64,000 nucleotides of DNA from an uncultured Clostridia bacterium (GTDB lineage: Bacteria > Bacillota > Clostridia > RUG12999): the NCBI GenBank assembly GCA_934792465.1, contig CAKVOK010000010.1:11768-75767 (forward strand). The letters run 5' to 3'. The position numbers and the translations under genes were made by a program. Shown here in pieces: positions 43,825 through 52,845 of this stretch (its first letter is position 1; every line of letters starts with the position of its first letter). The notes beneath the pieces were generated by a model. The model saw only the letters and a list, made by a program, of their open reading frames with translations. It was not told the DNA's origin and did no database searches.

Positions 43825-46126
43825 TTTGTTTCTCCATCATTTCGTCAAACTGCTGGCGTGTCATTGTGAGCGTTCTCGGTTTGTTGCTTCCGTCGTAAGT
43901 GGAAATTACGTTTCGCTTGTCCAGCATATCTATGAGCCGTCCGGCTCTCGCATATCCCACTTTAAGGCGTCTTTGGAGCATGGAAGCCGAAACCTGCCCG
44001 AGTTCAAATGCAATCTCTGCCGCTTCCGTGAAGAGTGCGTCGTCCGAATCGGTGTCCTCAACAGCCGGCACAGGGGCGCTGCTGCCTTCAATTTCGCTCA
44101 TAATATCATCGTTGTATGCTGCAGCGGTCTGCGATTTAATATAATTAACTATGTTTTCGACGTCTGTGTCGGATACAAACGCACCCTGTACACGGTTCGG
44201 ATTTGAGCTTCCGGCAAGCATCATGAGCATATCGCCTTTGCCGACAAGCTTTTCCGCTCCGCTTGTATCGAGAATCGTCCTCGAATCCGTTGAACTTGAT
44301 ACCGCAAACGATATTCTGGACGGTATGTTCGCCTTTATAACGCCGGTTATAACGTCAACAGACGGTCTTTGCGTAGCAACTACAAGGTGCATACCGGCGG
44401 CTCTCGCCTTTTGCGCAATACGGCAGATATAATCCTGAACTTCACCGGGTGCTACCATCATAAGGTCGGCAAGCTCGTCTATTATTATTACAATCTGCGG
44501 AAGTACCGTTCCGCCCTCGTCACGCATTTTCTTGTTGTAGCCTTTCAAATCACGCACCATATGGTCGGCGAATTTGAGGTATCTTTCTTCCATTTCTTTA
44601 ACTGCCCAGCAGAGTGCGCCGGCAGCTTTTTTCGGGTCGGTCACAACGGGTATGAGCAGATGAGGTATGCCGTTGTACGAGCCAAGCTCCACGACCTTCG
44701 GGTCTACCATAACGAGCTTCACCTCGTCCGGCTTTGCTTTATACAAAATACTTGTAATAATCGTATTTATGCATACACTCTTACCGGAGCCCGTGGCACC
44801 GGCAATGAGCAAATGCGGAGTTTTGGCAATATCCATTACAACCGTGCTGCCGTTTATATCACGGCCTACGGCTACGGCAAGCTTGGACGGATGATTTTTA
44901 AATTCCGGAGTTTCAAGCATTGTACGCATATATACGGTGGTTACCGTATCATTGGAAACTTCTATGCCGATGCAGCCCGGCAATACTTCGATTCTTACGT
45001 TGCTCGCCGGCAGGCGCAGCGCAATATCACGGTCGAGTGCCGTAATCTTGTTTACCTTGATACCCTCGGCGGGCAAAACCTCGTATCTTGTAACGCTCGA
45101 ACCTCTCGTTATATTCGTAACTCTTGCCTGTATTCCGAAGCTTTCGAGAATATCCACCAGTTTTGCGGCACTTTCTTTCAGCTGTGCCAGGTTTCCGCCG
45201 GTATGTACTTTCGGCGCTTCACTCAAAAGCGGAGTTTCGGGCATTTTGTAATTGTCGTATAAATGCTCGTCCACGATTTCGCCGTCGTCGTTTATCTTAA
45301 CCGGTTCTGTTTCCGTCGGTTCTTCGTTCGGCACTTCGGCAGATTCGGTGGTTTTTTCTTTGTGCTTTTCCTGCTTCGGCTCGGGCATAGGCTTTTCCGC
45401 CGCCTGCTCAAGCTCCGAATTTGTATCTTTAATTACTATATTGTCTTTCCAGTTGTAATCTTCCAGCTGATGCTCCGGCGGCTGTTCTTCACGCTTTTTC
45501 TTTTCTTTTTTAGGATTGCTCGCAGGTGCGGGAACTTCTTCGTCATATTCGCTCGCTGTAAACATTCCCTCTTTTATGTCCAAAGCGATTGTTTTAAAAC
45601 CAAGCAATACTTTTTTGATTCCGGTAATAACGGAAAATTGGAATATTACAACGACCATAATCGCAAGAAGCGCAAACGCTATAACGAAGCTTCCCAGTCC
45701 GCCGAACAAAATGAAAAGTCCTTCGCCTGCCGCTCCGAATACTCCGCCGGAAAATCCGCTTTGCCCGGCAAGATAAGCGCCATTTATTCCTCCGTTTATT
45801 TTGTCGTTTCCTATTCTGTATATAAGATGAAGAATTACGGAGCAGATGAACGGCAGAAGCAATATCATGGACGTTCTGAGTTTCTTAAGCTTCTGCATGA
45901 AAAGAGCGGCAGCACCGCCTGCCAGCAGGCACAACGGAGTTATATATGCCGCACTCCCGAAAAGACCGGTGAAGATATTCAGCATCCATTTGCCGAAAAG
46001 TCCGCACCACGGCGTCCATATGCTCAATACAAACAAAATGCCGAACGCTATGAAAACTATCGGTATTACATTTACTCCCTGCTGCGGCTTTGCGGCAGCC
46101 TTTCTTCTGACAACTTTCTTTGCCAT
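43814..46126 (-). CDS. ftsK: FtsK/SpoIIIE DNA translocase
   Basis: 770 residues. Four N-terminal membrane helices (20-180), a charged linker rich in Glu/Lys/Pro (200-310), then the motor: Walker A GATGSGKSVCINTIITSI (about 455), Walker B VIIIDELADLMMV (about 555) and the RAAGMHLVVATQRPSVDVITG segment. The C-terminal gamma winged helix (LLQRRLKVGYARAGRLIDML) reads directing sequences. It pumps chromosomal DNA through the division or sporulation septum. First gene of an operon with ygiQ and folD. Confidence 0.96.
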   Translation of the reverse strand: MAKKVVRRKAAAKPQQGVNVIPIVFIAFGILFVLSIWTPWCGLFGKWMLNIFTGLFGSAAYITPLCLLAGGAAALFMQKLKKLRTSMILLLPFICSVILHLIYRIGNDKINGGINGAYLAGQSGFSGGVFGAAGEGLFILFGGLGSFVIAFALLAIMVVVIFQFSVITGIKKVLLGFKTIALDIKEGMFTASEYDEEVPAPASNPKKEKKKREEQPPEHQLEDYNWKDNIVIKDTNSELEQAAEKPMPEPKQEKHKEKTTESAEVPNEEPTETEPVKINDDGEIVDEHLYDNYKMPETPLLSEAPKVHTGGNLAQLKESAAKLVDILESFGIQARVTNITRGSSVTRYEVLPAEGIKVNKITALDRDIALRLPASNVRIEVLPGCIGIEVSNDTVTTVYMRTMLETPEFKNHPSKLAVAVGRDINGSTVVMDIAKTPHLLIAGATGSGKSVCINTIITSILYKAKPDEVKLVMVDPKVVELGSYNGIPHLLIPVVTDPKKAAGALCWAVKEMEERYLKFADHMVRDLKGYNKKMRDEGGTVLPQIVIIIDELADLMMVAPGEVQDYICRIAQKARAAGMHLVVATQRPSVDVITGVIKANIPSRISFAVSSSTDSRTILDTSGAEKLVGKGDMLMMLAGSSNPNRVQGAFVSDTDVENIVNYIKSQTAAAYNDDIMSEIEGSSAPVPAVEDTDSDDALFTEAAEIAFELGQVSASMLQRRLKVGYARAGRLIDMLDKRNVISTYDGSNKPRTLTMTRQQFDEMMEKQNGK

Positions 46127-46162
46127 CCGTATTCAATCCTTTCAAATAATTACATATTTATT

Positions 46163-46191
46163 AGTATATCACAAATTGCACGAATTGTCAA
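46163..46191 (-). promoter_or_regulatory. Promoter of the ftsK-ygiQ-folD operon
   Basis: On the minus strand TTGACA (46191-46186), 17-nt spacer, TATACT (46168-46163), about 40 nt upstream of ftsK. Confidence 0.85.
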
Positions 46192-46294
46192 TTTGTTTGA
46201 TTAATTATTCACGGAAAAAGCGAATTTGCAAAAAATGATTTTACGGTTCGGCGTTTGCTGTTTTTTTACAAGTAAAATTATTTTCTGCAAATCA

Positions 46295-46350
46295 TTGACA
46301 AAATTCCGGCTTTATGCTATAATATTATTTGGAAAAATTAACCGAACGGT
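46295..46350 (+). promoter_or_regulatory. Promoter of the TetR/Tad locus with a downstream palindrome
   Basis: TTGACA (46295-46300), 17-nt spacer, TATAAT (46318-46323). ACCGAACGGT (46341-46350) is a short palindrome just past the start site, of the kind TetR-family proteins often bind. Confidence 0.75.
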
Positions 46351-46379
46351 CGGGAAAAATTCGGTAAAGGGCGGGATTG

Positions 46380-46949
46380 ATGTTGTCGGAGCAAAGCAGA
46401 GAATGCAAAAAACGAAAAATGCTCGAAAAATGTTTTGAGCTTTTTGTAAAAAAGGGGCTTGAAAATACAAGTTTAAATGATTTGGCAGCATATTGCAAGA
46501 CCTATAAAGCAGCATTATATAATTATTTTAAGTCGAAAGACGAAATTATATTGGAAGCCGCAATGATGTATATGAAAACGTTGGATGAGATGTTTAAAAA
46601 GGAATTTACAAATCCAAGGCCGACTATAGAAGAAGCACTCAAAAGAGGGTTTGAAGTGATTTGCGGACAGCGGAGCGAATTGAGATATATTTATCAGGTT
46701 ATATCAAGCCCGAAATACGGCAGAACAAGCAGAGAAGAATTGTCGGTTATTTATTCAAAATATTTTGAATATTCCGAAACTTTTGCGGAATTTTACGGTG
46801 TAGACCACAGCAAATTCAGACCGTATTTTCTTTTATTTGTGGCTACGGTGCATGATTATTGTCTGTGGGAAAACGACGGCTTGGTCGATGAAAAGCTTAG
46901 ATTTATTTACGAAAGAGTATCAACACTCGGTATTAAAAAAGGTGTGTGA
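46380..46949 (+). CDS. TetR/AcrR family regulator at the head of the Tad pilus locus
   Basis: 189 residues from ATG 46380 (AAAGGGCGGG upstream). The N-terminal helix-turn-helix is intact (LFVKKGLENTSLNDLAAYC, then YKAALYNYFKSKDEIILEAA). The C-terminal domain is not assignable to a ligand class. The gene is 22 nt upstream of the TadZ-like gene on the same strand, so it probably shares the transcript and controls pilus expression from the palindrome after its promoter. Confidence 0.9.
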   Translation: MLSEQSRECKKRKMLEKCFELFVKKGLENTSLNDLAAYCKTYKAALYNYFKSKDEIILEAAMMYMKTLDEMFKKEFTNPRPTIEEALKRGFEVICGQRSELRYIYQVISSPKYGRTSREELSVIYSKYFEYSETFAEFYGVDHSKFRPYFLLFVATVHDYCLWENDGLVDEKLRFIYERVSTLGIKKGV

Positions 46950-46971
46950 ATTTCGGAAAGAGGTGTTTGAA

Positions 46972-48060
46972 ATGGCAAAAATTAATATTATAATTGCCGA
47001 TTCGGATGAACTGTATCTGAATCATTTGACGAATTATTTAATTGAACATAACAATACTTTTCAAGTATGCTCCTTTACCGCAAAGGAGGCATTAACCGCT
47101 TATCTTGCGGATAAATCACATAAGACGGATATTATTGCGTTTTCGGAAGATTTGATGAACGAAGATATTGCGGCTGCCGATATTCCGGTGAAAATATTAC
47201 TGTCCGACGGCAGCTTTTCATCATTGACGGAGTATGAGTCCGTGAACAAATTTCAGAAAACCAATAAATTTATAAATGATATATTGATGATTTATGCGGA
47301 AAAAAGCGGCAGAGTCGAAGCTGTTTCCCTCGGTGATAAAAATACAAAGATTATCGGCTTTTATTCACCTGTCGGAGGAGTCGGAAAAACGACCGTTGCT
47401 TTGGGGACGGCATATGCATTGGCAATGCAGGGCAAAAAAGTATTCTATTTGAATGCCGAAAAAATTAATTCTACTGTCGAAATCCTGAACAGAGGCGAAA
47501 CGGGAAATTTTTCGGATGTTTACCTGGCACTTAAAACAAAAGGTGCTAATGTAGGTCTTAGAATCATGGCAAATAAATATACTGATAGTGAAAGCAACAT
47601 TTCATATATAAATCCTGCGGAGAGTTCTTTGGAAATAAATGAGCTGACGGAAGATGAATTTAAAAGACTTGTTGCGGAATTTGAAAAATTAGGGGAATTC
47701 GATATTGTTATAATAGATTTTGACAGCGATTTCTCAAAAGAGAAGATATCGATGCTCGAAACGTGCGACAGAATAATAGTTCCGTTTACAGACGAAAGCA
47801 TTTCTCTTTCAAAAATTAAATTGTTTGCCAGAGAATTGGGAATGTATGATGAGTTGAGCAATATCGGCAATAAATCAATATTTGTTTTAAACAAGGCAAA
47901 TCAGCAAAGCGATGCAATATTGCGAAACAGCAATGTTGATGACTTTTTGGAAACGAAAGCATGTGTATTTGCTTCGCCCGTATTCAGTGAAACAAGAAAT
48001 ATTTTTCATTCGGGCAATAATGTACTCTCGGCACTTTCGAGCATAATTGAGTGTATTTAA
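46972..48060 (+). CDS. tadZ: TadZ/CpaE-like pilus assembly ATPase
   Basis: 362 residues from ATG 46972 (GAGGTG upstream). The N-terminal 120 residues look like a receiver-type domain without clear phosphorylation residues; the rest is a MinD/ParA-type ATPase with IGFYSPVGGVGKTTVALGTA (about 124-143) and FDIVIIDFDSDFS (about 245). TadZ proteins position the pilus machine in the cell. A longer open frame starting at 46837 lies inside the tetR gene and is not credible. It is followed by the TadA ATPase gene. Confidence 0.88.
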   Translation: MAKINIIIADSDELYLNHLTNYLIEHNNTFQVCSFTAKEALTAYLADKSHKTDIIAFSEDLMNEDIAAADIPVKILLSDGSFSSLTEYESVNKFQKTNKFINDILMIYAEKSGRVEAVSLGDKNTKIIGFYSPVGGVGKTTVALGTAYALAMQGKKVFYLNAEKINSTVEILNRGETGNFSDVYLALKTKGANVGLRIMANKYTDSESNISYINPAESSLEINELTEDEFKRLVAEFEKLGEFDIVIIDFDSDFSKEKISMLETCDRIIVPFTDESISLSKIKLFARELGMYDELSNIGNKSIFVLNKANQQSDAILRNSNVDDFLETKACVFASPVFSETRNIFHSGNNVLSALSSIIECI

Positions 48061-48074
48061 GGCGGTGAAACCGA

Positions 48075-49310
48075 ATGATAGAAAATATTTCGGAGTATAT
48101 ACAGGAAATAAGAAATATGGTTTCAAACAGACTGGATTTAACAAGGGATTTGTCCGATGATGAAATCAGAGAGGTTATTTCGCAGGTAATAGCTGAAAAA
48201 TCTCACGAAAAATATCTTTCGCTGTCGGAAAAGAAATCTGTTATGGACGGTGTGTTTAATTCAATGAGGGGTCTTGATGTTTTGCAGCCGCTGGTTGACG
48301 ACCCCACAGTGACGGAAATAATGATTAACGGACCTGATGATATTTTTATAGAACAAGACGGTAAATTGTTTAAAAAAAATATATCGTTCGGCTCAAACGA
48401 AAAACTGGAAAACGTTATTCAGAATATAGTTGCGAAAGTAAACAGAACCGTAAACGAATCGACGCCTATTGTCGATGCCCGGTTGAAAGACGGTTCGCGT
48501 GTTAATGTAGTGTTGCCTCCGATTGCTCTAAACGGTCCTACGGTTACGATACGAAAATTTCCGGAGAATCCAATGACTGTTGAACAGCTTATTGCGTACA
48601 AATCAATTACGCCCGAGGTTGCGGAGTTTTTGGAAAGGCTTGTAAAGGCAAAATATAACATATTTATAAGCGGAGGTACGGGCTCGGGAAAGACAACATT
48701 TCTTAATGCTATGTCAAATTTTATACCTCATGATGAACGTGTTATCACTATAGAAGACTCGGCGGAATTGCAGATACGCAGCGTTGACAATCTTGTTCGC
48801 ATGGAAACACGTAATGCCAATATGGAGGGCAAGGGTGAGATAACGATAAGAGATTTGATTAAATCTTCTTTAAGAATGCGCCCGGAACGTATCGTAGTCG
48901 GCGAGGTTCGAGGTCCGGAAGCTCTTGATATGCTCCAAGCTATGAATACGGGTCATGACGGTTCTTTGTCAACAGGACATTCAAACTCGGCAAGAGATAT
49001 GCTTTCGCGTCTTGAAACAATGGTTTTGACAGGTGCACAAATTCCGCTGGAAGCAATCAGACAGCAGATAGCTTCGGCAGTGGATATTATAATACAGCTT
49101 TCCAGACTTCGGGATAAATCAAGAAGGACTATGGAAATAACAGAGGTTTTGGGATATGAGGACGGAGAGATAAAACTGAATCCTATATTTAGGTTTGTTG
49201 AAACGGGCGAGGATGAAAATCATAAAATCATAGGCAAACTGACAAGGACGGAAAATAAAATGGTGAATGTGCAAAAATTTTTGTCGGCGGGATTGCCGGA
49301 TGAAATTTAA
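48075..49310 (+). CDS. tadA: TadA/CpaF pilus assembly ATPase
   Basis: 411 residues. Conserved blocks of secretion ATPases: VTEIMINGPDDIFIE (about 75), Walker A SGGTGSGKTTFLNAMSNF (about 195), Asp box TIEDSAELQ, Walker B RPERIVVGEVRGPEALDML and His box GSLSTGHSNS (about 300). It powers Flp pilin polymerisation with TadB and TadC encoded next. Spacing to tadZ is 14 nt. Confidence 0.96.
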   Translation: MIENISEYIQEIRNMVSNRLDLTRDLSDDEIREVISQVIAEKSHEKYLSLSEKKSVMDGVFNSMRGLDVLQPLVDDPTVTEIMINGPDDIFIEQDGKLFKKNISFGSNEKLENVIQNIVAKVNRTVNESTPIVDARLKDGSRVNVVLPPIALNGPTVTIRKFPENPMTVEQLIAYKSITPEVAEFLERLVKAKYNIFISGGTGSGKTTFLNAMSNFIPHDERVITIEDSAELQIRSVDNLVRMETRNANMEGKGEITIRDLIKSSLRMRPERIVVGEVRGPEALDMLQAMNTGHDGSLSTGHSNSARDMLSRLETMVLTGAQIPLEAIRQQIASAVDIIIQLSRLRDKSRRTMEITEVLGYEDGEIKLNPIFRFVETGEDENHKIIGKLTRTENKMVNVQKFLSAGLPDEI

Positions 49311-49349
49311 CACGCAAAAGATTGCGTATAAAAAGGTGGGGACTGAAAT

Positions 49350-50147
49350 ATGGCATTGTTTAAAAAATCGGAGAAAGCGGAAATGAAAGAACGTGAAGAC
49401 GGTTTAACGGATTATGACATATATGTTATGAACAAGAATGAAAGGATGTTTTATATCATTCTTGCATATGTCGTTATATTTATAGTCGGATATATTTTTT
49501 ATGAAAACATTATTTTGGCAGCGCTGCTTGGCTTATTGGCATTTAAATTCCCTAAAATGAGGACGGGTCAGATAATTAAATCAAGAAAAAACGCATTAAG
49601 TATTCAGTTTAAAGATTGGCTGTATTCGCTGTCATCATCTATGTCTGCGGGGCGATCCATAGAAATGGCATTCAAAGAATCGTATAAGGATTTGGAAATT
49701 ATTTATACAAACCCGGAAACGCCGATAATGAAAGAGCTTCAGCATATGATAAGGCGTCTTGAAATGAACGAAACGGTCGAGGATGTCGTTCATGAATTTG
49801 CGGAAAGAACACATATAGAGGACATTATGAATTTTGCCGATGTAATTAAGATAAGTAAGAGAAGCGGCGGAAATCTTGTAGAGGTAATCAGAAGCACTTC
49901 AAATGTTATAGGGGATAAAATAGAAACAAAAGCGGATATTGAAACCACTATTTCGGGGAAAAAATTTGAATCGAGGATTCTTTGCTGTATGCCTGTTGTC
50001 ATGGTGGCGATTTTGACGGCAACCTCCTATGATTATATGGAAAAGGTATTCACGACCTTGATAGGGCATGTTGTAATGACGATTTCAATAGTGATGTTTG
50101 TTGCGGCATTTTTTATAGGTGAAAAAATAATGGATATAGAGGTGTGA
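49350..50147 (+). CDS. tadB: TadB-like pilus assembly membrane protein
   Basis: 265 residues. Two N-terminal helices (33-65), a cytoplasmic T2SSF domain with MSAGRSIEMAFKESYKDLE (about 98) and IMNFADVIKISKRSGGNLVEVI (about 155, quoted without its last residues), then two C-terminal helices. It forms the inner-membrane platform with TadC. The stop overlaps the ribosome site of tadC. Confidence 0.92.
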   Translation: MALFKKSEKAEMKEREDGLTDYDIYVMNKNERMFYIILAYVVIFIVGYIFYENIILAALLGLLAFKFPKMRTGQIIKSRKNALSIQFKDWLYSLSSSMSAGRSIEMAFKESYKDLEIIYTNPETPIMKELQHMIRRLEMNETVEDVVHEFAERTHIEDIMNFADVIKISKRSGGNLVEVIRSTSNVIGDKIETKADIETTISGKKFESRILCCMPVVMVAILTATSYDYMEKVFTTLIGHVVMTISIVMFVAAFFIGEKIMDIEV

Positions 50148-50149
50148 CA

Positions 50150-51091
50150 ATGAGTGTTATAAAAATAATTATAACGGCGGTATCGGGTATATTTTTGGCG
50201 ATTGCGGCTGTGATTATTCTTTTAAATAACAAATGCGGCAAAGAAATATATGCAGAATATCGCAACTATCTGACAAAAGAGGATTGCGCACTTAAAGATT
50301 ATATACATATCGGTTTGATGCTTAATGCAAAAATAAATTTGTATAAATATATGCCGGAAATATTGGTAACCGAAATGCGAAAATATAATGTCTCGATTAA
50401 AAATAAGATTACGGAGCTTTACGGCATAAAGCAATCTGATTTTTACGGCGAGGTACATTCGGCGGAAAAGTGGTTGTATTCATTGCTCTGCTTTGCTTTG
50501 TGTTCGCTGTTTTCGCTTGCGGTCATATTAAACAACGGAGATATATCCACAAGTGCCGTTTTGCTCGGTGCGGCAATAATAGGGGCTGTAGGGCTGCCGT
50601 TTTTGGCTGATTATGAGCTTAATTCAAAGATAGAGAAAAGACGGATGTCAATTCAACTTGAGTTCCCTGATTTTGTAAATACATTGATTTTGTTAGTGAA
50701 TGCGGGAATGACAATTCCGAAGGCTTGGGAAAAGATTGTTGGCGAAAGCAAAAAAACAACGCCGTTATATACGGAGCTAAGGGTTTGTCTTGCGGAAATC
50801 GGTGCGGGAAAAAGCGAAACCGTGGCATACGAAGAGTTCGGCAGACGCTGTAAGGTGAAAGAAGTAGTAAAATTTGTTTCTGTTATAATTCTTAATTTGA
50901 GGAAAGGCGGCAGTGAGGTTGTATCGGCGTTAAAGCTGCAATCCGCCGAATGCTGGGAAATGCGAAAGGCGACAGCCAAAAGATTGGGAGAAAAGGCTTC
51001 AAGCAAGCTTATGCTTCCTATGGGAATAATGCTTTTGGGTATTATGCTGATAACGGTGCTGCCGGCTGTTCTGGCACTTATGTCTATGTGA
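50150..51091 (+). CDS. tadC: TadC-like pilus assembly membrane protein
   Basis: 313 residues from ATG 50150; GTG at 50144 is part of the GAGGTG site. One N-terminal helix, two more at about 105-145, a T2SSF domain with LEFPDFVNTLILLVNAGMTI (about 170) and FVSVIILNLRKGGSEVVSAL (about 245), and a final helix. It partners TadB. Confidence 0.92.
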   Translation: MSVIKIIITAVSGIFLAIAAVIILLNNKCGKEIYAEYRNYLTKEDCALKDYIHIGLMLNAKINLYKYMPEILVTEMRKYNVSIKNKITELYGIKQSDFYGEVHSAEKWLYSLLCFALCSLFSLAVILNNGDISTSAVLLGAAIIGAVGLPFLADYELNSKIEKRRMSIQLEFPDFVNTLILLVNAGMTIPKAWEKIVGESKKTTPLYTELRVCLAEIGAGKSETVAYEEFGRRCKVKEVVKFVSVIILNLRKGGSEVVSALKLQSAECWEMRKATAKRLGEKASSKLMLPMGIMLLGIMLITVLPAVLALMSM

Positions 51092-51167
51092 ATTGGTTAC
51101 GGTTAAAACTTTGTTTTGATAAAAAACAAAATTTAATAAAACATTGCAGGGAAAGGGGGAAATAAAT

Positions 51168-51362
51168 ATGTTAAAGAGTTTTCTTAAGGACGAAAGCGGT
51201 ATGGGAACTATCGAAATCGTTGTTATTATTGCTATTTTGGTTGGACTTGCGCTGATTTTCAGAGATGGTATTACAAATTATGTTAATAATCTTATGGATA
51301 AGATTTGGGATACCGATCCGGGTGCTACAGACGGAATGAAGTATGAAAAGAAAACCCCTTAG
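51168..51362 (+). CDS. flp: Flp-type IVb pilin
   Basis: 64 residues from ATG 51168 behind a GGGGGA-type site. A short leader ends at a prepilin peptidase site DESG/MGTIEI with Glu at +5, followed by one hydrophobic stretch EIVVIIAILVGLALIF. The remaining 30 residues are polar with a terminal Lys-rich end. This is the major pilus subunit. Only one copy is present in the locus. A 17-bp-arm hairpin lies downstream and may protect the transcript. Confidence 0.92.
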   Translation: MLKSFLKDESGMGTIEIVVIIAILVGLALIFRDGITNYVNNLMDKIWDTDPGATDGMKYEKKTP

Positions 51363-51482
51363 GGTGATATCGTGATAGCAACGGTACTTATCATGGAGAT
51401 TTTCTCCGGCAGCAATGACAATACATATCGCTCGGCATATACGGGCGGTATGTATTGAACGGCGGTTATAACGATTGGCAGA

Positions 51483-51543
51483 CATTATTTAATTTTTAAG
51501 AAAAGGTGCGGTTTTATTACCTTTGTTTAAAAATTAAATAATG
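51483..51543 (+). repeat. Large hairpin downstream of the Flp pilin gene
   Basis: The arms 51483-51499 and 51527-51543 are perfectly complementary (17 bp), with an inner AAGGT/ACCTT stem in the 27-nt loop. No T-run follows, so read-through or mRNA protection is more likely than strict termination. Confidence 0.75.
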
Positions 51544-51631
51544 CACCGGATTGGTATCTGCGGAGAAATGCATGAAAGGCCGGTCGGAAATTAAGATAAA
51601 ACATCATATTATTAAATAATGGAGCGGAATT

Positions 51632-52735
51632 ATGGATAAGAAAAAAATAATTATAATCGTAATAGGTGCGATTCTTTTAATCGCTGCCTGTACAACAATC
51701 GGTGTCAGCGGCGTGTTAAGTCCGTATGAGCGGCAGATAGGAGTCGCTTACAAGCTTTTGGAACAGGAAAAGTATGAGGAAGCTATCTTGGCATTTGACA
51801 AGGCAATTGAAATTGATGTCAGACGTGCAAAGGCATATATAGGAAAAGCAGATGTTTATGTAACAAGATGCGATAAAAAGACGCTTGACGATACGGAAAA
51901 GGTTTTGAAAACGGGATATAAACAGCACTATGATGATAATGCTTATGTTGACGCTATAATTCGGCTTGCAGACGAGCTGTATACAAAAGAACAGAAGAAA
52001 TGGGCAATTGATTTGTTAGACTTTGGTTATGAATTAACCAATGATGAAAGGATTAAAGAACGAAAAAATCAAATTATAGGTGAGCTTTCCGAAAAAATCC
52101 TGTCGGAATTATATACAATGTTTGAAAACGGTGAGGACGAGAAAATAAAAAAGGAGATACAGTCGGAAAAGTATATTGAATTTATGTCATTTGTTGATAA
52201 TGATGAATTTAAGTACATATATTTCCCGGATAAAAATGCGGAACAAACCGGAAAGGGAATCGCTCTTTATTATGTGGATTCCAAAAAATTCGGAAATATT
52301 TTCGTATATTACGGGGATTTTTCCGGCGGAGTCAGAAGCGGAACCGGTACGTGGGTCGGCGCAAGCGGAGAATCGTATTATTGGTTTGAAGGCGCTTGGA
52401 GTGATGATGCTCCGAACGGAGCCGGAAACGAAGTCTGGGATACTACTACAAACGGAAAAGATAGTGGAACTATATATAAAGCTTTGGTCAGCGGAAATTA
52501 TGTCAACGGTCTTTTGGACGGAACATTCACTAAAACAGAGTATGTTACAGACGGTAGGGTGTTTACATTTAATGATGTTGTTGCAAATAACGGAGTGCTT
52601 GCCCGAAATGGCTGCGGGGAAGAAGATGAGGACGGCTATTGTGCGGCTGTTGGTGCCATTGATGGTGTAGGTAAAGTGCATTGGCACTCTAAAGGTGGGT
52701 TAAACGGTGTTGAAGGATTTTGCGAAAATCAGTAA
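51632..52735 (+). CDS. Membrane-anchored TPR and MORN-repeat protein in the Tad locus
   Basis: 367 residues. An N-terminal hydrophobic anchor (7-28) carries a Cys in LLIAACTT that could be lipidated. A TPR pair follows (YKLLEQEKYEEAILAFDKAI, about 42-61). The C-terminal half has MORN-like units (YYGDFSGGVRSGTGTW, WFEGAWSDDAPNGAGNE, VNGLLDGTFTKTE). Such units bind membranes or scaffold proteins. Its place between pilin and TadE genes suggests an accessory role in the pilus system, but no established Tad component has this layout. Confidence 0.75.
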   Translation: MDKKKIIIIVIGAILLIAACTTIGVSGVLSPYERQIGVAYKLLEQEKYEEAILAFDKAIEIDVRRAKAYIGKADVYVTRCDKKTLDDTEKVLKTGYKQHYDDNAYVDAIIRLADELYTKEQKKWAIDLLDFGYELTNDERIKERKNQIIGELSEKILSELYTMFENGEDEKIKKEIQSEKYIEFMSFVDNDEFKYIYFPDKNAEQTGKGIALYYVDSKKFGNIFVYYGDFSGGVRSGTGTWVGASGESYYWFEGAWSDDAPNGAGNEVWDTTTNGKDSGTIYKALVSGNYVNGLLDGTFTKTEYVTDGRVFTFNDVVANNGVLARNGCGEEDEDGYCAAVGAIDGVGKVHWHSKGGLNGVEGFCENQ

Positions 52736-52749
52736 GTGACCCGTGCTGC

Positions 52750-52822
52750 GGCTGCTCATACAGCGAAGCTGTAATTCTTGTTGCATTGGAACGGAAGCAT
52801 TTTGAAACGTTCGGCAGCCATT
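52750..52822. repeat. Structured copy of the dispersed intergenic element
   Basis: Outer stem GGCTGC (52750-52755) with GCAGCC (52814-52819), inner hairpins ACAGC/GCTGT (52760-52772) and GAACG/CGTTC (52789-52812). Read on the minus strand, AATGGCTGCCGAAC (52822-52809) and AAAATGCTT (52803-52795) repeat the sequence at 7508-7536. Confidence 0.6.
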
Positions 52823-52845
52823 GATTAGCGAATAGGAGTACGAAT

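Noticed and set aside
44369..46204. Two long plus-strand open frames (297 and 313 codons)
   Set aside because: They run antisense to the well-supported ftsK gene, lack ribosome sites and have the Cys/Arg/Tyr-rich composition of shadow frames.
46837..46971. Upstream extension of the TadZ frame
   Set aside because: It lies inside the tetR gene; a proper ribosome site and ATG are at 46972.
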